64,000 bases of DNA. It comes from Hydrogenovibrio sp965140365. GTDB taxonomy: Bacteria; Pseudomonadota; Gammaproteobacteria; Thiomicrospirales; Thiomicrospiraceae. Positions 50,434 to 59,704 of this stretch are shown in pieces. Under the pieces are notes generated by a model, which worked only from the letters and a program-made list of their open reading frames with translations, did no database searches and was not told the origin of the DNA. The stretch's first letter is position 1. The number at the start of each line of letters is the position of its first letter. Both the position numbers and the translations under genes were made by a program. The stretch is taken from assembly GCA_965140365.1 (NCBI GenBank), contig OZ223196.1, one strand, 5' to 3'.

Positions 50434-51567
50434 ATGACTCAAACGGATTTGCAAGCAACGGAACGAAGAGACGAAAGAGTCGATTTGCTGGGTATGGATA
50501 TGTCAGGCCTGGCGGAATTCTTCACTCAAATTGGGGAGAAACCGTTTCGTGCCGCACAGGTGATGAAGTGGATTCATCAGTTTGGTGTCAGTGACTTTGA
50601 TGAGATGACGAATCTCAGTAAAGCACTGCGCGAAAAATTGAAGCAAAAAGCGCTGATCCGTACCCCGAAAATCGTTTCCGAGCAACGCTCGGAAGATGGC
50701 ACCATTAAGTGGTTGTTGGAAGTGGATAACCACAACAGTGTGGAAACCGTTTTCATTCCGGAAAAAACGCGTGGTACCTTGTGTATTTCCTCCCAGGTAG
50801 GGTGCGCATTGGAGTGCAGTTTCTGCTCCACCGGCCAGCAAGGCTTTAACCGCAACCTGGAAAACTGGGAAATCATCGCGCAGATGTGGGTCGCGAATAA
50901 GGCGCTGGGCTGTAAGCCGAAAGAAGAACGCGTCATTTCCAATGTGGTGTTTATGGGAATGGGAGAACCGTTGTTAAATGTCACGCACACCTTCCCGGCC
51001 GCACGTATCTTGATGGACGACAACGCGTATGGTTTGTCGAAGCGTCGAGTGACCATCAGTACCGCTGGGGTGGTGCCAGCCATCGATAAGATTAAATCCT
51101 CGGTGGATGTCAGCCTGGCCATTTCGTTGCATGCGCCGAATAATGCATTGCGGGATGAACTGGTACCCATTAACCAGAAATACCCGCTGGAAGTGTTGAT
51201 GCCCGCTTTGCACCGTTTCGTGGAAGGCGGCCACAGTAAAAAGCACGTGACGGTTGAATATGTCATGCTGGATCAAGTCAATGACCGCCCGGAACATGCG
51301 CACCAGTTAATTGAACTCTTGGGGGATCTACCCTGTAAAGTGAATTTAATTCCGTTTAACCCTTTCCCGAATGCGCCTTATAAGCGCTCCTCCAATAATG
51401 CGGTGCATCGTTTTCAAGACGCCTTGATGAAAGCGGGCGTGAACTGTACGGTAAGACGTACCCGCGGGGATGACATTGATGCCGCCTGCGGTCAGCTGGC
51501 TGGGAAAGTGAAGGATCGTACCAAACGTACTTTGCAAACCGTTAACCTGGATAGATTACATGGCTAG
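50434..51567 (+). CDS. rlmN: Dual-specificity 23S rRNA/tRNA C2-adenine methyltransferase RlmN
   Basis: RlmN is a radical SAM enzyme that methylates C2 of A2503 in 23S rRNA and A37 of some tRNAs. The 377-residue protein has the [4Fe-4S] motif C124-x3-C128-x2-C131 (CALECSFCSTGQQGF), VVFMGMGEPLLN, and a C-terminal Cys352 in DIDAACGQL that forms the methyl-transfer adduct. It lies 12 bp after ndk and overlaps rodZ by 8 bp. A CAGGCCTG copy lies near its start (SGLAEF). Confidence 0.97.
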   Translation: MTQTDLQATERRDERVDLLGMDMSGLAEFFTQIGEKPFRAAQVMKWIHQFGVSDFDEMTNLSKALREKLKQKALIRTPKIVSEQRSEDGTIKWLLEVDNHNSVETVFIPEKTRGTLCISSQVGCALECSFCSTGQQGFNRNLENWEIIAQMWVANKALGCKPKEERVISNVVFMGMGEPLLNVTHTFPAARILMDDNAYGLSKRRVTISTAGVVPAIDKIKSSVDVSLAISLHAPNNALRDELVPINQKYPLEVLMPALHRFVEGGHSKKHVTVEYVMLDQVNDRPEHAHQLIELLGDLPCKVNLIPFNPFPNAPYKRSSNNAVHRFQDALMKAGVNCTVRRTRGDDIDAACGQLAGKVKDRTKRTLQTVNLDRLHG

Positions 51568-51976
51568 TTCGGAAATGGAAGAAGAAAACATCGCGCACGA
51601 CGGATTGTTATCCCGTGAACTCGGGCAAAAACTTCTGGCGGCGCGTGAGCAAAAAGCCCTGTCGATTAGCGATGTGGCGGATCAGTTGAAAATCGCCCAA
51701 CAGCACATTGAGCACTTCGAAAGCGAAGGGTTTGATTTGCAGTCGCTGGATCCTTTTCAGCGCGGCTATATTCGCAATTATGCTGAGCTGATGAATGTCG
51801 ATCTGGCCGACTACGAACATTTGTTTCCGGAAGCCATTCAAATTGGTTCCAGCCTGCAATCGGTTGACTTGGAAGAGCAAACAGGTAAACCGTTGCTGTC
51901 CATTGCGGGGATGCGCATCATAACCGTGTTGTTAATTATTGCCGTTGTGGCCGTACTCGTCACCATCAATGTTTAA
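51560..51976 (+). CDS. rodZ: Short RodZ-like protein (HTH plus one TM helix, no periplasmic domain)
   Basis: RodZ links MreB filaments to the elongation machinery. This 138-residue form keeps the helix-turn-helix that binds MreB (LGQKLLAAREQKALSISDVADQLKI, then SLDPFQRGYIRNYAELMNVD) and a TM helix at about 118-137 (MRIITVLLIIAVVAVLVTI). It then stops one residue after the membrane span. E. coli RodZ has 337 residues with a periplasmic beta domain. The stop is a clean TAA with no frameshifted continuation downstream that I can see. It overlaps rlmN by 8 bp. ispG, the usual next gene, is absent. Confidence 0.82.
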   Translation: MASSEMEEENIAHDGLLSRELGQKLLAAREQKALSISDVADQLKIAQQHIEHFESEGFDLQSLDPFQRGYIRNYAELMNVDLADYEHLFPEAIQIGSSLQSVDLEEQTGKPLLSIAGMRIITVLLIIAVVAVLVTINV

Positions 51977-52015
51977 CGTTTCGATCACCTAATAAATAAG
52001 AGAAAAAATTCAGCT

Positions 52016-53287
52016 ATGTCAAAACAAATTACGGCTATTCGCGGCATGAACGATTTATACGGCGAACAGGCGGAAGCGTTTGATTATCTGGTCAATACCG
52101 CGCAATCGGTTCTGAATCAATATGGCTTTTCATCCATTCGACTGCCTTTGGTGGAAAAAACCGAGCTGTTCGCGCGCTCCATCGGGGAAGTCACCGATAT
52201 CGTCGAAAAAGAAATGTACACTTTCGATGATCGCAATGGCGATAGCTTGACCTTGCGTCCGGAAGGGACCGCCGGTTGCGTCCGCGCCGTGATTCAAAAC
52301 GGCTTGGCCCACAATCAAATTCAAAAACTGTATTACACCGGCCCGATGTTCCGTTACGAACGCCCGCAAAAAGGCCGTTACCGCCAATTTCACCAATTTG
52401 GTGTGGAAGTCTTTGGCTTGGATTCGGTGGATATTGACGCCGAGTTAATCGTGTTGTCGGCTCGTCTTTGGGAACGTTTGGGGCTGGAAAACCTGGAGCT
52501 GCAAATCAACTCCCTGGGCAGTCAGGAAGCGCGTCAGGCCTACCGCGATTTGCTGGTCGAGTATCTGCAAGCACACCAGTCGGAACTGGATGAAGACAGT
52601 TTACGTCGCCTGGAAACCAACCCTCTGCGAATTTTGGATACCAAAAACCCCGATATGAAAGCCGTGGTCGATGGCGCACCGAAATTGATCGATCACCTCG
52701 ATGCCGAATCGAAACAACATTACGATGAGTTGAAAGTCTACCTGGACGATGTGGGGATTCCGTATACGGAAAATCCGAACTTGGTGCGTGGTTTGGATTA
52801 CTATAATCGCACGGTATTTGAGTGGGTGACCACGGAATTGGGCGCTCAAGGAACCGTTTGCGCCGGTGGCCGTTACGATGGCTTGGTGGAACAAATCGGT
52901 GGTAAGCCGACACCGGCAGTTGGCTTCGCGATGGGCATTGAGCGCCTGATGGCATTGCTGATGGATAAGGCCTTGGTTGAACACTCTGCCGCACCGGATG
53001 TGTACTTAGTGCTGGCCGGTGAAGCGGCCAAACGACCAGGTCTGGTGATTTCCGAACAAATTCGTGATTATCTGCCTGAATTGACGGTGCAGATGAATTG
53101 CGGGGGCGGCAGCTTTAAGAGCCAATTTAAGAAAGCCGATAAATCCGGTGCCCGTATTGCACTGGTGTTGGGAGAGGATGAAGTTCAGCAACAGAAAATC
53201 GCGGTGAAATACCTGCGTGAAGATCGCGAGCAAGCCTTGATGGACTGGTCAGACTTACTGGCCCATTTGTCCGAAGTCTTTCAATAA
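52016..53287 (+). CDS. hisS: Histidyl-tRNA synthetase HisS
   Basis: HisS charges tRNA-His. The 423-residue class II synthetase has motif 1 (IRLPLVEKTELFARSIGE), motif 2 (GPMFRYERPQKGRYRQFHQFGVE), the histidine motifs LVRGLDYYNRTVFEW and AGGRYDGL, motif 3 GFAMGIERL, and a C-terminal anticodon-binding domain. It is placed 39 bp after the short rodZ and followed by yfgM, as in relatives apart from the missing ispG. Confidence 0.98.
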   Translation: MSKQITAIRGMNDLYGEQAEAFDYLVNTAQSVLNQYGFSSIRLPLVEKTELFARSIGEVTDIVEKEMYTFDDRNGDSLTLRPEGTAGCVRAVIQNGLAHNQIQKLYYTGPMFRYERPQKGRYRQFHQFGVEVFGLDSVDIDAELIVLSARLWERLGLENLELQINSLGSQEARQAYRDLLVEYLQAHQSELDEDSLRRLETNPLRILDTKNPDMKAVVDGAPKLIDHLDAESKQHYDELKVYLDDVGIPYTENPNLVRGLDYYNRTVFEWVTTELGAQGTVCAGGRYDGLVEQIGGKPTPAVGFAMGIERLMALLMDKALVEHSAAPDVYLVLAGEAAKRPGLVISEQIRDYLPELTVQMNCGGGSFKSQFKKADKSGARIALVLGEDEVQQQKIAVKYLREDREQALMDWSDLLAHLSEVFQ

Positions 53288-53344
53288 ACTGAATTGAAAA
53301 ATTGATTACAATTAACACCGTTTAGCCTCAATTAGGATGAAATT

Positions 53345-53986
53345 ATGAGTCGTTACGAAACAGATGAAGAACAAGTTGCCGCACTGAAAAGCTGGTGGAA
53401 ACAGAATGGCACTCAGTTGTTGTCCGGTATTTTGGTCATTGTATTAGCCTGGACGGGTTGGACCTATTGGAGCAATGCCAAGTTAACCGAAGCGATGAAT
53501 GCCTCGGCTGTTTTTGAAGTGATGCAATCCAAGCAACAGCAAGGTGCCTTGGGCGATGTATTGCGTGATGGATTGAAGCTGATGGAAGAGCAGCCGAGCA
53601 GCCCTTATTCTTCGGGTGTGGCTTTGATGATTGCCAAGCATTATTTTGAAGAAGGCAATATGGACAAAGCGGTTGAAAACTACAATTGGGTGGTGGAGCA
53701 TGCTCCGGGACAAGCGATTCAATTTATCGCACAGCTACGTTTGGTGGAACTGTATATTCAGAAAAAAGAATTCGAGGCCGCGCAAACGACTTTGAAAACG
53801 GTTGCGACCGATTCATTAAGTCCGGTTGAGAAAGGAAACTACGATTTTCAGGCGGCTGAACTGGCATTGGCGGAAGGCGAGATTGACCAGGCCAAAGCCG
53901 CTTTTCAGAAAGTATTGGACAATAATGACGCGCCGCAAGGGCTGCATAACCTGGCCAAGCTGAAGCTGGACGATTTGGCCGGTTAA
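53345..53986 (+). CDS. yfgM: YfgM, SecYEG-associated TPR protein
   Basis: YfgM is an inner-membrane protein with a periplasmic TPR domain that associates with SecYEG and periplasmic chaperones. The 213-residue protein starts with YETDEEQVAALKSWWKQNG, has a TM helix at about 22-42 (LLSGILVIVLAWTGWTYW), then TPR-like helices (MIAKHYFEEGNMDKAVENYNWVV, AAELALAEGEIDQAKAAFQKVL). It precedes bamB by 21 bp. Confidence 0.94.
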   Translation: MSRYETDEEQVAALKSWWKQNGTQLLSGILVIVLAWTGWTYWSNAKLTEAMNASAVFEVMQSKQQQGALGDVLRDGLKLMEEQPSSPYSSGVALMIAKHYFEEGNMDKAVENYNWVVEHAPGQAIQFIAQLRLVELYIQKKEFEAAQTTLKTVATDSLSPVEKGNYDFQAAELALAEGEIDQAKAAFQKVLDNNDAPQGLHNLAKLKLDDLAG

Positions 53987-54007
53987 ACGAGAGGTTAGAG
54001 ACGTTAC

Positions 54008-55252
54008 GTGAGAATGGATTGGTTAAAGCTGGGAGTGGCCGCCGTGCTAGCGGCCCAATTGGTGGCATGTTCTTCGCCGAAGGTGGTTCGGGTTCCGGCC
54101 CCGCTGATTGAAATGTCATCGCCTTATCAAGCGCATAAGGATTGGCAGCTTCAGGTGGATGGATTTAAATATTCCGACAGTGAGGGGTTGTACTTCGCTG
54201 ATGACGGTGATGTGATTTATTTTGGTGTCCCGTCCGGAAACATCACCAAAGCTTTAACAAAGCCGCAAGGGCGTTGGACCGATCAAGTGGTTTGGCAGAA
54301 AAAACTCAATGAACCGGTGGTATCCGGGCCAACGCTTTATGAAGATGTCTTGATTGTCGGTACTTCTAAGGCGCATCTTATGGCCTTGTCGCAAGAGGAC
54401 GGGCATATTGTCTGGCAGACGCCGGTTTCCAGTGAGGTATTGAGTCGTGCGGTTGTGAAAAACGGTCAGGCTTATGTCCGCACGGTGGATGGCAAACTCT
54501 ATTCCGTTAATGCGGATTCCGGCAAAATCAATTGGGTGGTGGAACACCAGTTGCCCAATTTGTCGTTGAGAGGCTTGGCACCGGTTACCTATGATGACGG
54601 CACTTTGTATGTCGGCTGGGAAAGCGGTAAAGTTGAAGCTTTGGATGCCGCCACAGGTGAACGTCGTTGGCAGGTGCAAGTGGTGATCCCGAAAGGGCGA
54701 ACCGACTTGGAACGTATGGTCGACATTCAAGCGGCCTTGATTATGAAAGGCGGCCGCCTGTTTGTTCTGGGGTATCAGGGAAAATTGGTGGCATTGAACC
54801 CGGAAAACGGCAATTTGTATTGGGCTAAAGATATTTCCGGCTTCCGTGATTTTTTAATTGACCAGCAGGCGCTTTACATCGTGGATGAAGACGATATTGT
54901 TTACGCCATCGATTATGTGAACGGCACGCAACTTTGGAAGCAGGACCGCTTTAAATACCGTCAGTTAGCGGATCCGATTTTCTATGGTCCGAATCAAATT
55001 CTTTTGGCGGACGATTTGGGTTACATTCATTGGATTGATAAGGTCGACGGAACCGCCGTTGCACGCGTCGAAGTGGGCAGCGAGTACGGGACCAGCGACC
55101 GCATTGTCCGAGTGAATGTCTCCGGAAAACGGATTTACGTTCAGGATAACGACGGTTTCAATACCGCTTATACCATTCAACCTTCCGACTGGTATGAGTT
55201 CAACCATCCGGAAGACCCATTGGGCATTATCGAACAAAAGGAAACACCGTGA
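54008..55252 (+). CDS. bamB: Outer membrane assembly lipoprotein BamB
   Basis: BamB is a beta-propeller lipoprotein of the BAM complex that inserts outer-membrane proteins. The 414-residue precursor has a lipobox LVAC with the modified Cys at about 21. Repeated PQQ-like blades follow: DGHIVWQTPVS, GQAYVRTVDGKLYSVNADSGK, NGNLYWAKDISG and NGTQLWKQDRF. The start is GTG at 54008 or ATG two codons on. It overlaps der by 4 bp. Confidence 0.95.
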   Translation: MRMDWLKLGVAAVLAAQLVACSSPKVVRVPAPLIEMSSPYQAHKDWQLQVDGFKYSDSEGLYFADDGDVIYFGVPSGNITKALTKPQGRWTDQVVWQKKLNEPVVSGPTLYEDVLIVGTSKAHLMALSQEDGHIVWQTPVSSEVLSRAVVKNGQAYVRTVDGKLYSVNADSGKINWVVEHQLPNLSLRGLAPVTYDDGTLYVGWESGKVEALDAATGERRWQVQVVIPKGRTDLERMVDIQAALIMKGGRLFVLGYQGKLVALNPENGNLYWAKDISGFRDFLIDQQALYIVDEDDIVYAIDYVNGTQLWKQDRFKYRQLADPIFYGPNQILLADDLGYIHWIDKVDGTAVARVEVGSEYGTSDRIVRVNVSGKRIYVQDNDGFNTAYTIQPSDWYEFNHPEDPLGIIEQKETP

Positions 55253-56691
55253 GTAAAACGGTCATTGCGCTGGTTGGGCGCCCGAATGTCGGAAAATCCA
55301 CCTTATTCAATCGTTTAACGCGTTCACGCGATGCGATTGTCGCCGACTATCCTGGCCTGACCCGTGATCGACAGTACGGCACGGGGCGTGTCGGTTCTAA
55401 GCCGTATATCGTGGTTGATACCGGTGGTTTGAGCGGTGAACAAGAAGGTGTCGATCCCTTGATGGCCGGGCAGGTTCAAGCGGCCATTTCCGAAGCCGAC
55501 GCGGTATTGTTTTTGGTGGATGGTCGTTCCGGCTTAATTCCAGCCGATGAAACCATTGCCGGTTACATCCGTCACTTCGATAAACCGGTTTATTTACTGG
55601 TGAATAAAGCCGAAGGTCATGACAAAATGATGATGGCCAGCGACTTTTACCAGATGGGGTTGGGCGATCCGTATGTGATTTCGTCGGCTCATGGCGATAA
55701 TGTCAACGAAGTCATGGAAACCATTCTGGCTGAAGTGGGCCGTGAGGAAGAAGACGAAGATGAACTGGATTTAGATAAGCATCCGGGGATTCGCGCCGCG
55801 GTCATTGGACGCCCGAATGTGGGCAAGTCCACCCTGATCAACCGCATGATCGGCGAAGAGCGCGTGGTGGCATTCGATATGCCGGGCACCACGCGTGACA
55901 GTATTTATGTCCCGTTTGAGCGGGCCGGACAGTTATACACCTTGATTGATACCGCCGGGGTACGTCGCCGCAAGAACATTAAAGAAAAAATTGAAAAATT
56001 CAGTATCGTCAAAGCCATTGAAGCTATGGAGTCCTCCAATGTGGTGGTCTTGGTGATTGACGGCTCCGAAGGCATTACCGATCAGGATTTGACCTTGTTG
56101 GGGTTGGCGTTGGAGTCTGGCCGTGGTTTGATTTTGGCGATTAATAAATGGGATAACCTATCGCAAGACCAGCGCGATAAGATTAAGCATGAGCTGGAAT
56201 ACAAACTGCATTTTGTCGATTACGCCAAAAAGCATTTGATTTCCGCTTTGCACGGCACGGGCGTGGGCGATTTGTTCAAGACCATTGGTGCGGTTTACAG
56301 TGCGGCCATGAAGCAGGTATCGACGTCGGACTTGAACCGCGTGCTGACGCAGGCGGTCTTGGACCATCAGCCGCCACTGATTGGCGGACGTCGTGTGAAG
56401 TTACGTTACGCCCATTTGGGTGGTTTGAATCCGCCACGTGTCATTATCCACGGTACCCAAGTCGATAAATTGCCGCAAGCCTATACCAAGTATTTAATGA
56501 ATGTGTTCCGAAAAGCGTTCAAATGGGTAGGCACGCCGGTGATGATTGAGTATAAGGTGACGGCCAATCCTTATGAAAAACGTAAGTCCAATTTCACCTT
56601 CCGCCGTGGAAAATCCGAATCTCAGGCGGAGAATGCCTATCTGAAGCGTAAAAAGAAGAAAAAACCACAGCAGAAACGGCGTACCAATTGA
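55249..56691 (+). CDS. der: Ribosome-assembly GTPase Der (EngA)
   Basis: Der is a GTPase with two tandem G domains, essential for 50S maturation. The 480-residue protein has two copies of GRPNVGKST (near 9 and 187), DTGGLSGEQEG and DTAGVRRR as G3, NKAEG and NKWDN as G4, then a KH-like domain and a Lys-rich tail (KRKKKKKPQQKRR). GTG start overlapping bamB. A terminator closes the ndk-to-der run. Confidence 0.98.
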   Translation: MSKTVIALVGRPNVGKSTLFNRLTRSRDAIVADYPGLTRDRQYGTGRVGSKPYIVVDTGGLSGEQEGVDPLMAGQVQAAISEADAVLFLVDGRSGLIPADETIAGYIRHFDKPVYLLVNKAEGHDKMMMASDFYQMGLGDPYVISSAHGDNVNEVMETILAEVGREEEDEDELDLDKHPGIRAAVIGRPNVGKSTLINRMIGEERVVAFDMPGTTRDSIYVPFERAGQLYTLIDTAGVRRRKNIKEKIEKFSIVKAIEAMESSNVVVLVIDGSEGITDQDLTLLGLALESGRGLILAINKWDNLSQDQRDKIKHELEYKLHFVDYAKKHLISALHGTGVGDLFKTIGAVYSAAMKQVSTSDLNRVLTQAVLDHQPPLIGGRRVKLRYAHLGGLNPPRVIIHGTQVDKLPQAYTKYLMNVFRKAFKWVGTPVMIEYKVTANPYEKRKSNFTFRRGKSESQAENAYLKRKKKKKPQQKRRTN

Positions 56692-56717
56692 TCATAAATG
56701 TATGAAGGCTCGAAACA

Positions 56718-56743
56718 GAAAACCCGCTTGAAGCGGGTTTTTG
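56718..56743. terminator. Terminator between der and the YdiJ-like gene
   Basis: AAAACCCGCT-tga-AGCGGGTTTT has a T run on one side and an A run on the other, between convergent genes. Confidence 0.9.
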
Positions 56744-56746
56744 CGT

Positions 56747-59548
56747 TTAGGATCGGTTGCAAACCGCTTGGTGAAAAATCTCCGCCGGATGCAACGCGTG
56801 CTTGTCGGCGAAGTCTTCCAACTGGTGCCGGCAACTGGTGCCGGTGGCAATCACCAAGTCGTCGTCCTGGGATTTTTCCAAGGTCGGTAATAGGGTTTGG
56901 TTGGCGATTTTCAGGGAGACGTCGTAGTTTTTATAACCGAATTCGCCCGACATGCCGCAACAACCGGAATTGATGTATTGAATCTGCAGCTCTGGAATTA
57001 AATTCAGCGCTTTCACCGCTTCCTGCGCTTGCGCCAGGGATTTTTGGTGGCAGTGAACGTGCAACCAGGCGGTGCGAGGCACCGGCCCGAGATTCAGGTC
57101 CATTTGTGCATGGAGTTTCAACATCAGTTCTTCAAACAACAAAACCGACGAAAACGCCCAGGCCTGGCCGTTTTGAGTAATTAAATCTTTGGCCTCATCA
57201 CGCCAGACCAGCGTATCCGACGGTTCGATGCCGACGATGTAGTCCGTTTCGGCGACGTCTTTGAGTTGCTGTTGAATCTCGCTCAGGGCTTGTTTGGCTT
57301 CTTTCAGCAACCCTTGGCTGAGCAGCGCGCGCGGCGACGATTTTAAAAACACCGGCTTGACATCGAAGCCCAGCATTTCAAGCGTTTGAATGGCCGCCTG
57401 ACCGATTTTCGGTTCCTGGTACTGGATGTATAGGTCTGCCAATATCCAAATAGTATGATGGGTGTTTTTCGGTGTTTCAGAGGCGGTTTTTGAGTGCTGT
57501 TTCCACCAAGCGCTCAGTGACTGCTTCTCCAGTTTGGGTAAGGTGCGACGAATATCCACGCCCATCACTTTTTTCACCAGAGACCGATTTTGTGTCCAAT
57601 TATAAATGGCCGGAAAAATCGCACCCAAACGCATGAGTTGACCGTAGAACTTAATGGAGAGTTTGCTCAGTGAAAAACGGTTGATTTGATACAGCACTTC
57701 CGATTTCAAACGGGCCATGTCCACACTGGCCGGGCATTCGGTTTTACAGGCTTTACATCCCAAGCATAAGGAGAGGGCATCCTGCAGCTCCTCTTGGTTC
57801 AAAGCTTTAATCGGGTTCGGTTCGGTCAAGGCATGGCGTAATAAGTTGCTACGGCCGCGTGTGGAATAATTTTCTTCACGGGTCGCCTGGTAAGACGGGC
57901 ACATGGTGCCGTTGCCAGGGGATTTACGACAGGCGCCGGCCCCGTTGCATTTTTCCACGGCATCCATCAAAGACAGATCTTTCGACCAATCGTAGCCGGG
58001 GCTGAGTAATTGTTTGGGTTGGCGATCGGCGCGCAAATTGGCGGTAATCGGCGCATCGCCGATAATCACGCCTGGATTGAACAGGTTTTCCGGGTCAAAC
58101 GCACGCTTAAGTTGCACCAGATAACTGTACACGGCCTCGCCGACCTGTTCTTTGATGAAGGGCGCGCGAATACGGCCGTCGCCGTGTTCACCGGAAATGG
58201 CGCCGCGGTATTTTTTAACCAGTTGTGAACTGCGCTCCGCAACCGTCTGGAAGGTACGGCGACCATCCTCGGTGGCCAGATCCATTTCCGGTCGGACGTG
58301 AATCAATCCGACTGAAGCGTGTCCGTAATAGACACAGCCAATGCCCAGTTCGCCCATTAACTGTTGGGTGTCTTGATAAAAATCCGGTAAGGCTTTGACG
58401 GGAATGGCCGCATCTTCAATCACCGCGACGGCTTTCTGGCGCGTCGGTTTTCCCATCAAAAGGCCCAATCCGGCTTTGCGCAGGTTCCAGACTTTGCCAC
58501 TGTCTTGCGGTTCGATAATCGGGCAGGCATAAGCACCTTGCGCTAACATCCAGGCCTGGCCACTTTTTAGGCGTTCCTGCAAGTGGTCGGCGTCTTCATC
58601 AAACAACTCCACCACCAGAACCGCTTCTGGGTCTTCTTTCACCCAGAAGCGGTTTTGCGTTTGTTCGGCGTTGTTTTTGGTGCCGTCCAGAGTGGCTTTG
58701 TCGATGATTTCAATCGCGGCCGGGTCGTATTGCAGGTATTCCGGCACGGCTTTCATGGCGGTGGCCACTGAATTGAAATGGGCGCAGAACAACTGGCGGT
58801 GCGTCGGCAAATCCACGAGGTTTAAGGTGGCTTGCGTAATCACGCCCAAGGTGCCTTCGCTGCCGCAAATTAATGGGGTTAAATTGAACGGTTTTCCATC
58901 CGGGTTAAACGGCTGATAATCGGTGTAAAGTACATCCAATGCATAACCGGTGGTGCGGCGTACAATCGACGGGTCGGGAAAGTGTTCAACGATTTCCGGA
59001 CCGTGCTTTTCCAGTAGATCAATGACGGTACGGTAAATCTCACCTTCCAAGGTTTGTAAATTCAATTTATCGTGTAGCTGTTCCGCACTCAAGTCGTCAA
59101 AACGAACCTGAGAGCCATCCGCCAATATCATTTCCACGGCTTTGACGTGGTCACGGGTCGTGCCGTAATAGACCGAATAGGAACCGCAGGAATTGTTGCC
59201 GATCATGCCGCCAATCATAGCGCGATTCGAGGTTGAGGTGTCCGGTGCAAAGCGCAGGTTGTCCTGTTTTACGAAGGCGTTGAGGTCATCTTGAATGACA
59301 CCGGGTTCGACATCGACTTCTTTTTGTTCCGGGCGATAGTCCAAAATGCGAGTCAAGTGTTTGGAGATATCGACCAACAGGCCCGAACCGATGGCTTGCC
59401 CCCCCAGTGAGGTTCCCCCGGCGCGCATGGTAATGGGTTGTTTTTTCTGCAAGGCTGCTTGAATGCGTTGACGAAGGGCATCGGTATCCGTTGGATAGAC
59501 GAACTCTTCGGGAAAAATCTCAAAAACGGAAGCATCAGTCGAAATCAT
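56747..59548 (-). CDS. ydiJ: YdiJ-like FAD/Fe-S D-2-hydroxyacid dehydrogenase
   Basis: The 933-residue membrane-peripheral flavoprotein has an FAD-binding type 4 domain at about 15-210 (ITMRAGGTSLGGQAIGSG, NRAMIGGMIGNNSCG), an FAD-oxidase C-terminal domain to about 500 (AISGEHGDGRIRAPF), a ferredoxin-like segment with CLGCKACKTECP, and a C-terminal CCG-type domain (INSGCCGMSGEFGY). E. coli YdiJ, a D-2-hydroxyglutarate dehydrogenase, has this layout. It lies next to serA on the same strand. SerA can reduce 2-oxoglutarate to D-2-hydroxyglutarate, which this enzyme would reoxidise, passing electrons to quinone. D-lactate is the alternative substrate. Two CCAGGCCTGG copies lie in the gene. Confidence 0.85.
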   Translation of the reverse strand: MISTDASVFEIFPEEFVYPTDTDALRQRIQAALQKKQPITMRAGGTSLGGQAIGSGLLVDISKHLTRILDYRPEQKEVDVEPGVIQDDLNAFVKQDNLRFAPDTSTSNRAMIGGMIGNNSCGSYSVYYGTTRDHVKAVEMILADGSQVRFDDLSAEQLHDKLNLQTLEGEIYRTVIDLLEKHGPEIVEHFPDPSIVRRTTGYALDVLYTDYQPFNPDGKPFNLTPLICGSEGTLGVITQATLNLVDLPTHRQLFCAHFNSVATAMKAVPEYLQYDPAAIEIIDKATLDGTKNNAEQTQNRFWVKEDPEAVLVVELFDEDADHLQERLKSGQAWMLAQGAYACPIIEPQDSGKVWNLRKAGLGLLMGKPTRQKAVAVIEDAAIPVKALPDFYQDTQQLMGELGIGCVYYGHASVGLIHVRPEMDLATEDGRRTFQTVAERSSQLVKKYRGAISGEHGDGRIRAPFIKEQVGEAVYSYLVQLKRAFDPENLFNPGVIIGDAPITANLRADRQPKQLLSPGYDWSKDLSLMDAVEKCNGAGACRKSPGNGTMCPSYQATREENYSTRGRSNLLRHALTEPNPIKALNQEELQDALSLCLGCKACKTECPASVDMARLKSEVLYQINRFSLSKLSIKFYGQLMRLGAIFPAIYNWTQNRSLVKKVMGVDIRRTLPKLEKQSLSAWWKQHSKTASETPKNTHHTIWILADLYIQYQEPKIGQAAIQTLEMLGFDVKPVFLKSSPRALLSQGLLKEAKQALSEIQQQLKDVAETDYIVGIEPSDTLVWRDEAKDLITQNGQAWAFSSVLLFEELMLKLHAQMDLNLGPVPRTAWLHVHCHQKSLAQAQEAVKALNLIPELQIQYINSGCCGMSGEFGYKNYDVSLKIANQTLLPTLEKSQDDDLVIATGTSCRHQLEDFADKHALHPAEIFHQAVCNRS

Positions 59549-59669
59549 GAAATAACCTTGGAAAGAAACGGGAAAACAAACGTTAGAAGGCGCTTATTTT
59601 AATGGATTCCGTTTGATATTGCAGGATTTTTAGCGGTCGCGGGGAAACCGGCAGGTCGGGAAAGGAAAG

Positions 59670-59696
59670 CTTTCCGGCTTTTGGAAAGCCGGAAAG
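59670..59696. terminator. 12-bp perfect stem after serA
   Basis: CTTTCCGGCTTT-tgg-AAAGCCGGAAAG lies 9 bp beyond the serA stop. Downstream on the serA strand is a C/T-rich tract rather than a clean T run, so termination efficiency is uncertain. Confidence 0.6.
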
Positions 59697-59704
59697 ATGG
59701 ACCG

